Below are positions 23,943-37,108 of a DNA stretch of 60,000 nucleotides, piece after piece. Position numbers and translations under genes: made by a program. The stretch is from Apostichopus japonicus (taxonomy: Eukaryota > Echinodermata > Holothuroidea > Aspidochirotida > Stichopodidae), in the NCBI RefSeq assembly GCF_037975245.1, contig NC_092579.1:13998678-14058677 (forward strand), read 5' to 3'. Every line of letters begins with the position of its first letter. Positions within the stretch are counted from its first letter, which is position 1. The notes beneath the pieces are model-generated. The model made no database searches. It was given only the letters and a program-made list of their open reading frames with translations, and was not told the DNA's origin.

Positions 23943-24108
23943 GGGGTTAATCAACGGTCTAGCGTGCGTTACTCACAGGATTAATGCACGATCGGGGGAT
24001 AATGCAAGCGATGCACGAGGGCGGAGCCGGAGTGCATCCAGCGATAGCATTAACACCCGGAGTGCATTAATCATGTGAGTAACGCACGCTAGACCGTTGA
24101 TTAACCCC
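23943..24108. repeat. Foldback element, near full-length hairpin
   Basis: The arms 23943-23989 and 24062-24108 are inverted copies 47 bp long with one mismatch (GGGGTTAATCAACGGTCTAG... reversed at the other end). Pairing continues inward (CGGGGGATAATGC with GCATTAACACCCG, then AGCGATGCAC with GTGCAT.CAGCG), leaving a GC-rich loop of about 15 nt near 24016-24031. It is GC-rich relative to its surroundings. No clear target duplication was found; GTTGATTAA also lies just outside the left arm, forming a further palindrome at 23934-23955. A single arm core (CGTGCGTTACTCACAGGATT) recurs at about 24213-24234. Confidence 0.8.
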
Positions 24109-24210
24109 GTTCATTCATACACTACCATTTGTGTTGGGGGAAAAATCATAAAACAAAACATTTTTGGTTACATATAACCAAAGATTTATTAAAGTGATGC
24201 CCCGTAATTT

Positions 24211-24242
24211 TACCGTGCGTTACTCACAGGATTAACCACGGT
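24211..24242 (+). repeat. Solo arm of the 23.9-kb foldback family
   Basis: CGTGCGTTACTCACAGGATT matches the left arm of the foldback exactly (about 23963-23982) and lies within CCGTG...CACGG. Confidence 0.65.
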
Positions 24243-25444
24243 CAGCTGACCTGAATGGACCAATAGGATTTAGGAATCTTTACTAAGTATGAATGAATAT
24301 GATTTAATGCTAGAGATGATGTGTGTCATACTGTAAAATTCAAGTTCATTATGTTGTGTTAATTGTAAATCTTGAGCATGAAGTACTGTAGAAGTATTTG
24401 GATATTTGCTTTTATGTTCAATGATCTATAGCTTTAAATTATTATTGGAAGGAAACAAAAACGCTAATTACTACGGCATTAACCTTGCGCATGATAACTT
24501 ACAACTTCTACTTGATTATTAACCTACAACAGGAAACTCTAAATGCGTCATCTTATTTGACTTAAGGAATTTATTTACAGAAATAACGAAATGTTGGCAA
24601 AATGTAAAACATGAAATGTGCAGCCCATTCAGGTCCAGTGTTTAGACAGTTTGAAAAATCACCTTTCACAGCCTGCAGGGATACATGTTGACACTTTCCT
24701 ACACAATTTTATTGTGTAGGAAATATCTCCGGGGCCTTAATTTGTTCGAAATGCAAACTGGAAGAGATTGTGTTGTTTTGAAAGTTGAGCAGAAGGAAGT
24801 TTTGATTCAAGTTACTTTGTAGGATCGTTGCACTTCCTCGTTCATAGAATGCAGGTTAACAAAATACTGCTATTCGAGTCGGATCGGATGTTAAACCTCT
24901 TGTTTTCTGACCTCACCTCTGTCATTAAGATTTTTTTTATTTTTTTTTTTACACAAGTACCATCTAGATATTTCATTAATTGCACAATTTTAATTATATA
25001 ATATATGTACAATATTTACAGTGTACAAGTGTATGAGGAGGAAGGAAGTTAGAGATTTCCCAAACGGTAGCTCAGAAAGAGATGTACTTTTCGGTGTTTC
25101 ACAGTTATTTAACACATTGGATTTGTAATATAAGGAGAGTGCGTGCATGGCAGAACTGATATTGCATCGATTACGTTGTTTAATGTTCATCTTAAAGGGA
25201 CACTTTAGTACCAGAAGTACTGTAGAATAAACATGGTGCATGATGTTGCTAGAGCGTAGCATCTGAGATAAGGCGCTTGTACAAAGGATGTGTTCCTTTA
25301 AAACTGGTAATTTAAGCCGGAATTGACTTCTCAAACTCTTATCATATTCACCTTTCTCCTAGATCGCTGCTATAGAGCACCTTTTGTTAAATGTCATGTA
25401 GGACTTATAAATCTCTTTGCAAGATAGGTGCCATTAGTATTAGT

Positions 25445-25640
25445 GTAAAACTTGTACTTTACTCCTCTCTTAACTTTCTTCATTTCAACATATGTACTTC
25501 ACTATAACGTGCATGGAAAGGTTAAAATATTTTAATACTGCACCCCCATTGACCCCCTTCAGGGTCAACATCCACTTCCTCTTCCTTCCAAAATCTACCA
25601 TTCTGAAGTCTGAACGCAACAAACAATTCCAGTGTTGGTT
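25445..25640 (+). repeat. Dispersed repeat family R1, copy
   Basis: ACTCCTCTCTTAACTTTCTT, ATGGAAAGGTT, CTGCACCCCCATTGACCC and AAATCTACCATTCTGAAGTC correspond in order to the copy at 44650-44840. R2 follows at 25834, so R1 and R2 may be two parts of one element. Confidence 0.6.
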
Positions 25641-25833
25641 TTTTAAAGTTTCGGTAAAGTTTCTGAGGTGGGCTATGTTGAAATTGTAGTAAAACTTAGA
25701 TGAACCATGAAATAAGTTTGCTTCACTTCTCACTAACTTGCCTCCTGATAACCTCAGCACTCTCGCCCTACTGCACTCTCGCTCGAATCAATAACAATTT
25801 CTATAAAATACAATCGAAGCACTTTGGATGCTA

Positions 25834-25985
25834 GAATGAGAAGGGAGGTGTTTGACCGGCGGGGTCTGGTCACAGTGTTAAAAGGTTACCAGTTGACTCT
25901 AGGTGATGTAGAGCCAGAGTGCTGAGGTTGTGAGGAGACAGGTAAGCTCATCGCTTGTAAATATCCAAACCTGGTTTTTGTTATT
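25834..25985 (+). repeat. Dispersed repeat family R2, copy 2
   Basis: Partner of 16613-16755; shares CACAGTGTTAAAAGGTTACC, CCAGTTGACTCTAG, AGAGTGCT.GGTTGTGAGGAG and ATATCCAAACC. Confidence 0.7.
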
Positions 25986-28900
25986 TCATTCTGATCCTTT
26001 ATTTCCCAGATCTGATATCCAATCACTACAGTAGTGTAATGCTGCACAGAGTTAATGATCGAGGGAGGTTTTTGTATGTTTTGAACATTTATATCCAAGA
26101 TCAACAAAGATCAAGTTACAGCAGATAGGCGTTAATGTAAAAACAGTGTATATCTCTGTTATAAAACCTGTCTCAAATTCAATGCAGTTCACAATATTAT
26201 GAAACTACATGATAGCTATGGAAACTTGATATTTGTATTTTTACTTCTTATTCAGACAACACATACAGGGATAATCCATTCTTTTACGGGGAACCAATAT
26301 TGGCCTTGACTCTTATGCTTATACATCAAGTACAATATAAGAGTATAGGTTGCAGGTCATATATATAGTCCTACGGTAGGATAAACAGTTGATCTACTTG
26401 TTGAAAAAATGGCTTACTTTCTCCAGGTTTGAAGGTAATTTCTAACTCTGAGACTTTAATGATGCAACAAAGCTGATAATGTAGTCTTAGTGTGTGTTCA
26501 ACTACATTGGTGTAGTTGGGTCATTCCATTATGAATATGGGATCCAACTTGTTACAGATTTGGTATACCTAATATATTAATTGTTGGTAAGCCAACAAAA
26601 TTTTCCAAATAATGATTAGACTCTTTTATAGAGAAGTTAAACTTCTTCTTAACTTGCCAAATTTATCAAAAGTATAGTGATTAAGTTGGAACCCTTGTTA
26701 AATTTCCTAGCAAGCAATTTTTTATTCTTTTTTGATACAGGGTGAGAGCTATAGGTTATAATAGTGCAGTGCAACCACCGACCGTTTTCACACTTAGCAA
26801 GTAGCAAGATAAGTATCTGCATGTAGAGTGCAATGAAAGATGCAGATTTGAAACAGTCTCTTACGAAAGGAAACTTGAATGTGATACAAAAATCTGAAAG
26901 AGGAAGCAATAACTGATATCTATGTGAAGTAATACTGGGATCTCTTTATCTTTTCTGAACTTGCTCAAAGTTGCTGCAATCCAACTACTGTACAGTAGTT
27001 GTGTTCAAATTAAAAACACAACATACAAATTGTAAGATTAATATACAATATGTCACTACAATATTCATTCTCACCTAACAGAATAGTGGAATTGGGTTCT
27101 TTTTTGTTGTTAATTCTTGTCAATCATCATCGCTGTTGGATGTGAATTGTGTATAGTTCAGATACTTTTAATATCTGCCGACATTTGTTAAAAGTAAACA
27201 ACTCTTTTCAAAAGTGGTTTAAAAATAAAACCATATAATTTGGGTGTAAACATTTGAAATATATACATTGAGCTATGATGTCGTGCATCTTTTGTATATT
27301 TACTTTCCTCTGTTACCAGCTATGTCCTTTTAGTTTTATTTGGGATATTTGCTACAGTGTGTTTTTAGCAACCACAAGTGGGCTTTGCAAATGATTGCAA
27401 CTCAACATACCAACCATACCATACCAAGTGTAAAATATGCAATGCAAAACTGAAAAGAAAAGAGAAATAAAAATGATTTCTTTGATAGCATTGAAGTTGA
27501 TTCTTTAATGATTGATAAAGGATTCGAAAGAATAAAAAAATATTAAAGCAGTTGGTTATACTTTCTATAATTATATGTAAGCAGATTTCATTTCGCACAA
27601 GATCTCGATCAATGGCAAAACTATATAAAACAATGTTGTTTGATGCAAAGAATATATATATTTATACATATATATATATATTTTTTTTCACAGCAAATAA
27701 CCTGCAAGGACTGTCGCTCACTGTGAACCAACAATGATAATTAATGATGATTTATAATTGTTAGTCAGTCATAAATAATACCAGCTGGATAAACTGTACA
27801 AACTGCTCAAATTTGAAAAGGCCTAAATATCACAAAAATTCCTTTCTTTCTTCCCCCCTATGGGCTGCATGGTTGAACTGGTACTGTAGTTTGTTTGGGA
27901 ATGTCAAGCTACCAGTACTTTCTGGAAGACCAAGAGTACTATATGGTAGAACCTGGGTGGACACATTGTGATTGGAGGTTATTGAGATATGGGGGGTAAA
28001 AAATGGGGGGGGGGGAAGGATCTGGATCAAACAATTAAAATTTTTCTGACTGAATTTACTTTGATATTGCAGTGAATTCCACAAAGTGTTTTGTAAAATT
28101 ATTAATAATTGCCCATCAACGGTTAATAAATTATATTCTTTGCATGTTTTTGTATCAAGTTTTATAATTGCATTTTGGGTGAAAAGTACACATTTACTGT
28201 GGTATGTAGAATACTCTACACATGGATGTCTGGTTGGATGTAAAGTTCCAGACCTATGAATTATGCAGGAATATCAAGGTGCACCTCCATGTGATCCATC
28301 GTGAGAATACTATATATATAATACGTTAATTACCATACTACGGTACTGGTTGCCCATTTTAGCATCATTTACTTATGGTGCACTGTATATACCTTGCAAG
28401 CATATTTAAATCTATTAACCACTTTAAATTGGGGAGTTAACAAATTGTAAGTGGTTTTTATGGATATACTTATCGCAATTTGAAGGGTTTCTGCTATAAA
28501 ACCTTGAGTTGAATTTAATATTCAAAGAGTGCTGGCCACATCGAAACTTACGCTCTATAGAAAACTTTTGTACAGTTTCTTTTAAGTGCATGGTCGTCAT
28601 AGAAATTCATTCAACAAAGTTTACTGTACTGTACTTTTATGGTGTTAATTGCTATACTCACTAGTCGATAGTTTAACACAAGCCCGCCATGTACAAATGA
28701 AACGCCATCAAACAGACCAAACTAGTATAATATAATATCTCCTCCAAAGTTATTCATTAAAACTTGGTTGTAATGATACTGGCTATGCAAAAATGGAAAA
28801 CTTCAGCTGAAAAGCACTTCAGTGCTAGCTATGGAAGTCACTATTCTATAATAGAAGTGACGTCATAGCCTTGATTTCAACAAAACTGAAGGTCTGATGG

Positions 28901-29199
28901 CTTTACATTGTGTACAGTATATTACACATTTCTCCTCATTAATAATTACCTAATCTAATTTTGATGTTGTTTGCGATTCATCTATTGTAAACATAGTTTT
29001 TAACTTCAGCTAAGTACATAGTCAGGACATTCCAGTTCACTCAATCAAATCTGTAAACTTTCTTTTAGGTAATGAGATATGATGAAGCATTCATTAATCA
29101 AATTGCATGGGGTCCTCAGTTAGAACTACTATACAATCCTTTAAATATACAGTATATGTTATATCCCAATCCTCAATTGTCTTGTCTCTCCTACAAACC

Positions 29200-30090
29200 G
29201 TCACACTCTCTCTGTATGATGGCTTTTATAGCTGTTAACAGTCAAGTCAAGTCAGGCCTATAGCACTCTCTCTGTATGATGGTGTTTATAGCTGGTAACA
29301 GTCAGGTAAAGTCAGGCCTATAGCACTCTCTCTATATGATGGTGTTTATAGCTGTTATCAGTCAGGTAAAGTCAGGCCTATAGCACTCTCTCTGTATGAT
29401 GGTGTTTATAGCTGGTAACAGTCAGGTAAAGTCAGGCCTATAGCACTCTCTCTGTATGATGGTGTTTATAGCTGGTAACAGTCAGGTAAAGTAAGGCCTA
29501 TAGCACTCTCTCTATATGATGGTGTTTATAGCTGTTATCAGTCAGGTAAAGTCAGGCCTATAGCACTCTCTCTGTATGATGGTGTTTATAGCTGGTAACA
29601 GTCAGGTAAAGTCAGGCCTATAGCACTCTCTCTGTATGATGGTGTTTATAGCTGGTAACAGTCAGGTAAAGTAAGGCCTATAGCACTCTCTCTATATGAT
29701 GGTGTTTATAGAGCTGTTATCAGTCAGGTAAAGTCAGGCCTATAGCACTCTCTCTGTATGATGGTGTTTATAGCTGGTAACAGTCAGGTAAAGTCAGGCC
29801 TATAGCACTCTCTCTGTATGATGGTGTTTATAGCTGGTAACAGTCAGGTAAAGTCAGGCCTATAGCACTCTCTCTGTATGATGGTGTTTATAGCTGGTAA
29901 CAGTCAAGTCAGGCCTATAACACTCTCTCTGTATGATGGTGTTTAGTGCTTTAATCAGTCAGTGAAGTCAGGTCTTTAGCACTCTCTCTATGATGGTGTT
30001 TATAGCTGTTAACAGTCAGGTCTGCAACATTCTCTCTATGTAGGATGGCATTTAGAGCTGTTATCAGTCAGGTAAAGTCAGGCCTACTGC
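29200..30090 (+). repeat. 60-bp minisatellite with 180-bp higher-order period
   Basis: About 14-15 units, exactly 60 bp apart through most of the array. The unit contains GCACTCTCTCTGTATGATGG, TGTTTATAGCTGGTAACAGT and CAGGTAAAGTCAGGCCTATA. Three unit types (GGTAACA...GTCAGG, GGTAACA...GTAAGG, GTTATCA...) rotate so that every third unit matches. From 29890 onward units shorten and decay. Confidence 0.93.
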
Positions 30091-32289
30091 CATCAAACCA
30101 CCTATCTGTTCTACTGTTGCATTCCATGTTGTACAGTACAGTATGATCCAAGCCCTACATATCACCCTACTATAGTAAAAAGAGGAAACAGGTGCCTTAT
30201 ACTTCTCTACAGTATGTGCAGTTGCAATAAACTGTACATACGTAGCTGAATCAATGGTTATAACAACAAACTGAGTATGTTTTAATACACAATAAACCAA
30301 AACAAATCCAAACAGAGGACATGGTCTGTATAAACAGATTACAAGTACTTTTAACCTCACAATAGTACAATCTGTGTTCTTACTACAAACGATCATTTTC
30401 ATCCCCCAACTTTTTAATCATTTTAGTAAATATTACTTGAGTATATTGTGAGGTATAATCCAATTCATACTACTAAAGTGAAATATTTGTTAGTCAACCA
30501 ATCCTTGTTTGCTAAACCAATACTCCAAAAAACACTATGATAACCTTTCGATTGGGAATTGAATTCTTTTGGCAACACAGCAACCTCACATTCAAACAGT
30601 ATTCATGTCTTCTTGTGACAATCAATTTACTCAGTCTTCTTTTGAAGGATTTACAAATGTTTGTCAATCCACTTGATTCCACTTCAGTTAAACATGTACG
30701 AATAACGGCAATGTGTTCTTATTATGCTTCTTTCGTGGCTTGATCTGCTGTTCTGTCGTGTACGTGATAAGATAGCCTAAGGGATATATAGGTTTCGTAT
30801 GGCCCAGGTTAATGACTTAATAGTAAAAGTTAAACTTCCTGTATACGATATCACCGTATGTATAGCTTGTGGGGAGGTTTCTGAGAGCTACTGTAGACAT
30901 GCATTGATGTGTGTTGTTACATGCTTTTGAACCATGATACATATATACAACCAATGTATCATTGTCTGGAATCATATTGCAGGATGACATTCATATAATT
31001 CAAACATACATGTAACTGCTGTATCCTTCAAAAGTGTGATAATATAAATATATTGTTGGAAAGTGGATTCTGCCATTTGAGCGATGGCGTTGCAATGTCT
31101 TAGTGCAACACTACATGTATCAATGTTGTCAGAAGTAGTGGACTGATGAAGAATTAATTTGAACGTCCAGAGATTTCTGAGTTGCCAGAGAGTTTTGTCA
31201 ACTTAGTATTCATTAGGTGTGGAATTAATAATTTATATGTCAACATGATCTGATAAGTTTATATAGATTTCATGAAATGATTGATTAGCTGCTAGAATTT
31301 ATTTATTGGTACAGTTATACACAGAGAGATATAAGAAGAAAATGACATTTTTCGTAAAAGCAAATATACACTTCAGCAAGCTGATGTACTGATTTTAAAC
31401 ACCATCCAGTGCTACTGTAATTAATATTGTTTGTAGCCTGAAGTATTACTTTGCATAATAATACAGTAGGGTGTGGAAGTTGTTATGGTCATTACTTGGT
31501 AACTAATTAGTTACTATGCCTCAATCTGGTTTAAATTGATTGTAGTAATTAATAGAATTTATGTAAACAAGCAGTATGCTTTATTGTTTTAGTACTCTTA
31601 ATAAACTCCACCAAACACAACCACTACACTTCTGTAGGACTCACATAAAGTCAAAAGTTAAGTTAAAGTGAGACAGGTTTTATTACAGTCTTGTATATAC
31701 AGTAGGCAAAGCCTACTCAGATGACTGAATACGGTATAAATACATTCATAAATAGTACTTCCTGTCCAGATGGCTTTCCATAGGCTGTGGGAAAGAAATC
31801 AGAAAACCATTTATCTTTTCCACAGTTGTGCACTGTAGTGAATACACTGTATGGTAATTTATTATGTAATTTTATATTTGTAATGAAAGTACTTCTAGTT
31901 TTAACAGGAAAGCATCGTTATTGTAATGATGAAGTGTGCAGAAACTGAAAGCATGTTAGTTTTAATTGTCTAATTAAATTTAAAATAGAAAGGTTTTGAA
32001 ATGAAATAGAAAGCTCGTTGATTATACTGCAGTAAACATTGAATTGGTCAACCCTTTTCTTTCGGCTTAATTGATAGAATAGTCAAGATTTTATTCTTTC
32101 TCTCTCAGAGATGTCTTAGTTATTCATTGATACCATTTATTTGGTTACAAAATTTGCCTAAATTATCCAGTAATATAGTGTTCCTATTAATCAATTTGAT
32201 GCTATATTCATTTTACATTGTAGTGCTATAAATAGTACAGTACTTGGCATTTCATACGATTCATCTGCATGAGATTCAGAGGTCTGAAT

Positions 32290-32306
32290 GTGTGTGTATG
32301 TATGTA

Positions 32307-32338
<32 letters not shown>

Positions 32339-32340
32339 AT
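32290..32340. repeat. (TATG)n/(TG)n microsatellite
   Basis: Mixed TG and TATG repeats. Confidence 0.9.
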
Positions 32341-34023
32341 TTAATAATGGCAAGTCACCCTAATTATTCTTCAAAAAAATAAAAAATAAAATAATTTAAT
32401 TAATATTGAACTTAAAATGGTTTATAAAAGTCCTACATATACCCTAGTAATTTTTTGTTTTGGTGAATAAAAACACAGAACTTATAATCAAATTTTTATG
32501 TAATTGGTGACCTTTGACACTGTACAGGATGACCTATGACCTAGTACTATATTTCATGCCCATGCATCATTTCCAACATCTTTTGAATCTAACATTCAAA
32601 CAATCTTACATGGATGTGAAGACCAATACTAACAGCTGAGCAACTGGACAGCTCAGACATTTACAGACATGAAGTTGCGATTAGTAGAAGCAAAAAATGT
32701 AGCCTTGCTGGTTAAATTTCAACTTTTTGGGAAACAACATAAAAAGTAGCTGACTATAGGAAATTAAAAAAAAAATATATATAAAATTTGAAAGTCAGTA
32801 AAACATATTATTGGGTATAGGTAATTAAGGTCCCTGATTCAACTCCTGTGTGAACTAATAAGTTCTGTGCTTTTTCAAAATCCAACAAACTAGGATAATT
32901 TTAATATTTTGTGTTTATTACTGTACTATCATCAACGTTATGTTCAGATAAGCCACCGTCCTTTGCAGACAATGGATAAGTGCACAGCTTGATAAGATCG
33001 TACAAAACAGCAGGATCTAAACTCGGCTGTTAAACTTGTTGTACTTTGGAAATATCCAAGAAATACTGTACACTGAGTCTTAGGCATGCAGCTCAGAGAA
33101 TGCTGCAATCTCACATGTACTTCCATCAACTACAATGAATTAAGTCAGTGATTATGCTACAGACGGACTGGCAGACTTATAGCTAGGCCCCATGATACTT
33201 CTGAAGCAGAAAATGATATCGTCCGATAGAAAAGATGAGATGACATTGGAATGGTATTGTGTACAGCATGTGAGGTACTCAGCTGGGGTTACTAATTAAT
33301 ATAATAATCTGGTTAATAACATTGTGTTTGTTAGAATGCAGCTGATGTAGTACATATATACATGTGCACAGCTGTATATATATAGCATTAATGATGTTCA
33401 TACAATGCACAGTGCGGAATTGTTTTTTGCAGTGACTGCGAAATATTTGCGGTATTAAACGTAGAAACATATTTCACTAGCTTGAACATGATTTCGAGAG
33501 AGCTACAGTACGATAAATCTTTCTGTATTAATTATATCCAGGACTAACTTTAACTTATAAAAGTATGTTTTTAAGCAAAGGTCTGTCATGCCAAGTGGTT
33601 GCGTTTCAAGGAACTGAAGTAGAGTAGATCCCAGCTGGCTTATAAATCTTTGTGAGCTCAAATTTGAACATTAAATATTGAAATATTTCTGACAATAATT
33701 ATATAATGCTTACAATTTTGAGAAAATCTGTGTTTCTATTTCTGGATAAATAATGTTGTAGCCAAGCCTACATCATTCTCAATTGAGACATATATAGATA
33801 TATACAATGGACAGAATGAACAAAAATTTAGCTCATCTCAAAGTGTCGCCATGGTAACAGACCGTCCAGCGGTGCATAGAAGATATAAGGTAGTAACATC
33901 GCCACACAGGCGTGAAACTCAGAGTTACTACGTGCTTTAGGTTACCAAATACGTATATCATATATACTGTACCTATGTACCTAGCCACATGCATATACCT
34001 CTATATATATGGATACCTACAGC

Positions 34024-34062
<39 letters not shown>

Positions 34063-34072
34063 TATATATATA
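34024..34072. repeat. (TA)n microsatellite
   Basis: TA dinucleotide run interrupted by GAGA. Confidence 0.9.
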
Positions 34073-35157
34073 ATTGATATTGTAATGAGTTGAAAAATCT
34101 GTGGAAAACACACATGGGAAACATCTTGTTTACACATAGACTAGCTAGGCCACATACTGTACCATGTATTCAATATTCTGCTCTTTGTAATTCATTCAAA
34201 ATTCTCTGACATTTCTTCTTCAATAAAGAGTTTAAATGAGGTAAAAAACAAATATGTTCTTTGTTGTGATATAATAGCATGCATGATCCCACCATTAACT
34301 AATTAATTAAGTGGGATCAACATCTATAATTATCATGCGGTTTCAGTATTAAAGTTAGATATATACTACTGATCTGCTTATTTTTTAAACGTCTGGTGAA
34401 TATTAAATCTCCTTCTAGACTTATCTGAGATGAAGTACAGTATATATACATATCAGTATATTTCTCATTGGCTGCTAATTCCAAACTACTTCCATAAACT
34501 TGCCAGCCTTCTGTATATATTATTGTGTAACCCATGAATTTGAAACCGTTGAGCATTCAAGCTATATATAAACTATCCAATCGAGAGCTGACTCATACAA
34601 AACCATTTCTGTTAGTTTAAAGTTACCACTTCAAGACATCCATTACAAACGATAGATCACTCCAAAACTTTATTTCGGATGAACAGTTTCTGTTCCGATA
34701 AGCATTTTCACATTCATTTTATGGTTGAAATCTTTCTACTGATCTGTCCGTCTGTTTTGTAAGTAGGCCAACTGATCTTTTATGAATATTCACTTCACAA
34801 ATGTACAATACTACAGTATTTTGACTATAATGTTTATTGTTTATAGGAAAATACTTAAACAATGTTAATTGGATTGAGCCCCAGAGTCTCACTAAATTCA
34901 CACATGGCTTAATTCTTTTCTCCCAAAGCAATTTAAGTTTTGGAGTTTATAATTTTACATTTCTCAGTAAAAGTATAAGATAATCCTTATTATCACTCGA
35001 CCCCTACAGTATGACCCCGAACTTTAAGCTTATAATCTACTCACAGCTTTCATTTTATCTAGCCTTTCCAATTATTCCTCAGAATATTAGCCGTTTTCTT
35101 CCTCACATTTTCTGGAGGTTAAGTACTGTATATGAAGAATAGTAAATTAGGGTTAAA

Positions 35158-35159
<2 letters not shown>

Positions 35160-35196
<37 letters not shown>
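35160..35196. repeat. Poly-A tract, ~35 nt
   Basis: Uninterrupted A run after TTAAATTGT and before TCTCAG. It could mark a retroposed 3' end, but no source transcript is recognised upstream. Confidence 0.85.
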
Positions 35197-35198
<2 letters not shown>

Positions 35199-37108
35199 CA
35201 GAATTACTTTGCTTTAGTTTTTACCTCCTATTTTAGTTTACCGCACTATTGTTTGTTTGCACTATTGCATTATAATTGTTTTAACAAAGCAGCTAACATA
35301 CATGTACGAGCAGACCACTAATTAATTTCTCACATGTTTGTTTCAGAATAGCCCACAGGATTTGGTTAAATGTTTGAAATAAAATCTTATGGTTAGTGTC
35401 TACATGTGGTTAATTTTTTGACCTACATTTGGAACCCAGAAGGTTTTCTTTGAGGATCACAGACATTTTTAAAGACACTTTCATAATAAAAAAGCAAAAT
35501 CTGGAAAATCACTTTTGTGGTTCAGTACAAACTCATTTTGTTAGATTAAAGATCAAAATAATAAAAAGTGGAATTTGCAACTTGATTGACATAGCCAAAG
35601 GAGATTATGATATAGCATTGTGTCTGTCTGTCTGTATGTCAACATCAATTCAAATGCTGTTACTTAATTGCCAGTCCAGTTGCTTGGTCCTGGCAAAAGT
35701 TTACAATTATATTAAAAACGTTAAAAACTTATCTTCTTCCAAAGGTGTTGGATGTAAGGTACTGCTAAATTTGGTATATATACAGTACGTATGTTATTGG
35801 TCTATATATACACAAACATCATTAAATTATATATTTATAGTTGCATATAATATGCCAGGAAGTTGTGACTTTGAAGTGATTAGTCATCTATAATTGCCAG
35901 CTGCTCAAAGGTTGTGTTTTTTTAAGTGAAAGTTTAGGTTTGACCCAATAGCTACTTAAATTCACGCAAAATTTTATTCAAGATTATGTAGCTGCATGCA
36001 TCCTACAGTTGAGGAGAGTAAACTATGCAGGAGTGGGTTTGGTTGGAAGTGACAATTTGCACTATAGGGTTTTTTTTCTTAGAATTTTAGTAAATTTTTT
36101 TACTTTTACTTGACACATTCATACAACCAGACTGGTGCAACTCGTAAGGGATAAATGGCTTCATTAGTGTGTATAAACCAAATGGATGTTTTGTTTCATA
36201 AGTGTACAACATCTACTGTGTATTATAAGTAATAAAGAGCAAAAGCCAGCTTTTTTTTCATTAAAGAGGGTCAGTGAACATGTTGGGACAAATCTGTGGT
36301 AACTTTGCAAAGTGAATTATCTTCCACACGTGATTGATTACATCATCCTAATATATATATATCTCCTTTAAATTGTTTTGGAAATCTTTATAGAAACCTC
36401 AACAATTCACTGTAAGTTACACATACTGGATACTTAAATCTCCCTTGATTTTAGTCTTAGAAACAAAGCATCTCCACTGTGGCAGGATTATCGGCTACTA
36501 TTACATCCTGATGTGGTAAATAAACACATCAACTCTGCAAAGCTGACAGAGTAATAATAACTGCCTATTAACATCAAGGTGTCAATTTCCATAAAAATCT
36601 ACCGCCTCGATCAATAACATCGGGCTTTTGAGTTTTTGGGATGTCATTATGATCCTGCAATTTACCAACAGTTTAATGGCTTTCGCAGCCGAAGGCTTTT
36701 TTTTTTCGGGTCTTCATTTTATGGACGGAAAATAACGGTTTCTTTTCACCTAGTGTATGTAATTTCAGGAGTATTTCAAACCGTGCGTAGATCCTGCGAT
36801 GGTTCTGCATATATGCGCAGTAGTTCAAGTTTTATGAATATTACAGATTCCGGTCAATCGGTTTCCCAGTGTAGATGAGCTTTTAACGGTATTGATGGAC
36901 AATCACTGTCACGTCCTGGATGGTTTTCCTTTTTAAGAGAGTAATTAAATGCGGAGGAATAGTTTGTTTTAGTGGTTTGTATTTCCTTATTATGAGCTAG
37001 ATACTTGCCATTTATGTATATAAGTGTTGAACCTAATGTTGATATTTGTTGACAAGTTCACCGGAGCATTAATCTCTTAATACTGCTTGGCTGTGTGATT
37101 ATTAATGT

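Noticed and set aside
35429-35893. 154-codon + strand ORF
   Set aside because: AT-rich, no recognised motif; one ORF of this length is plausible by chance in 60 kb over six frames.
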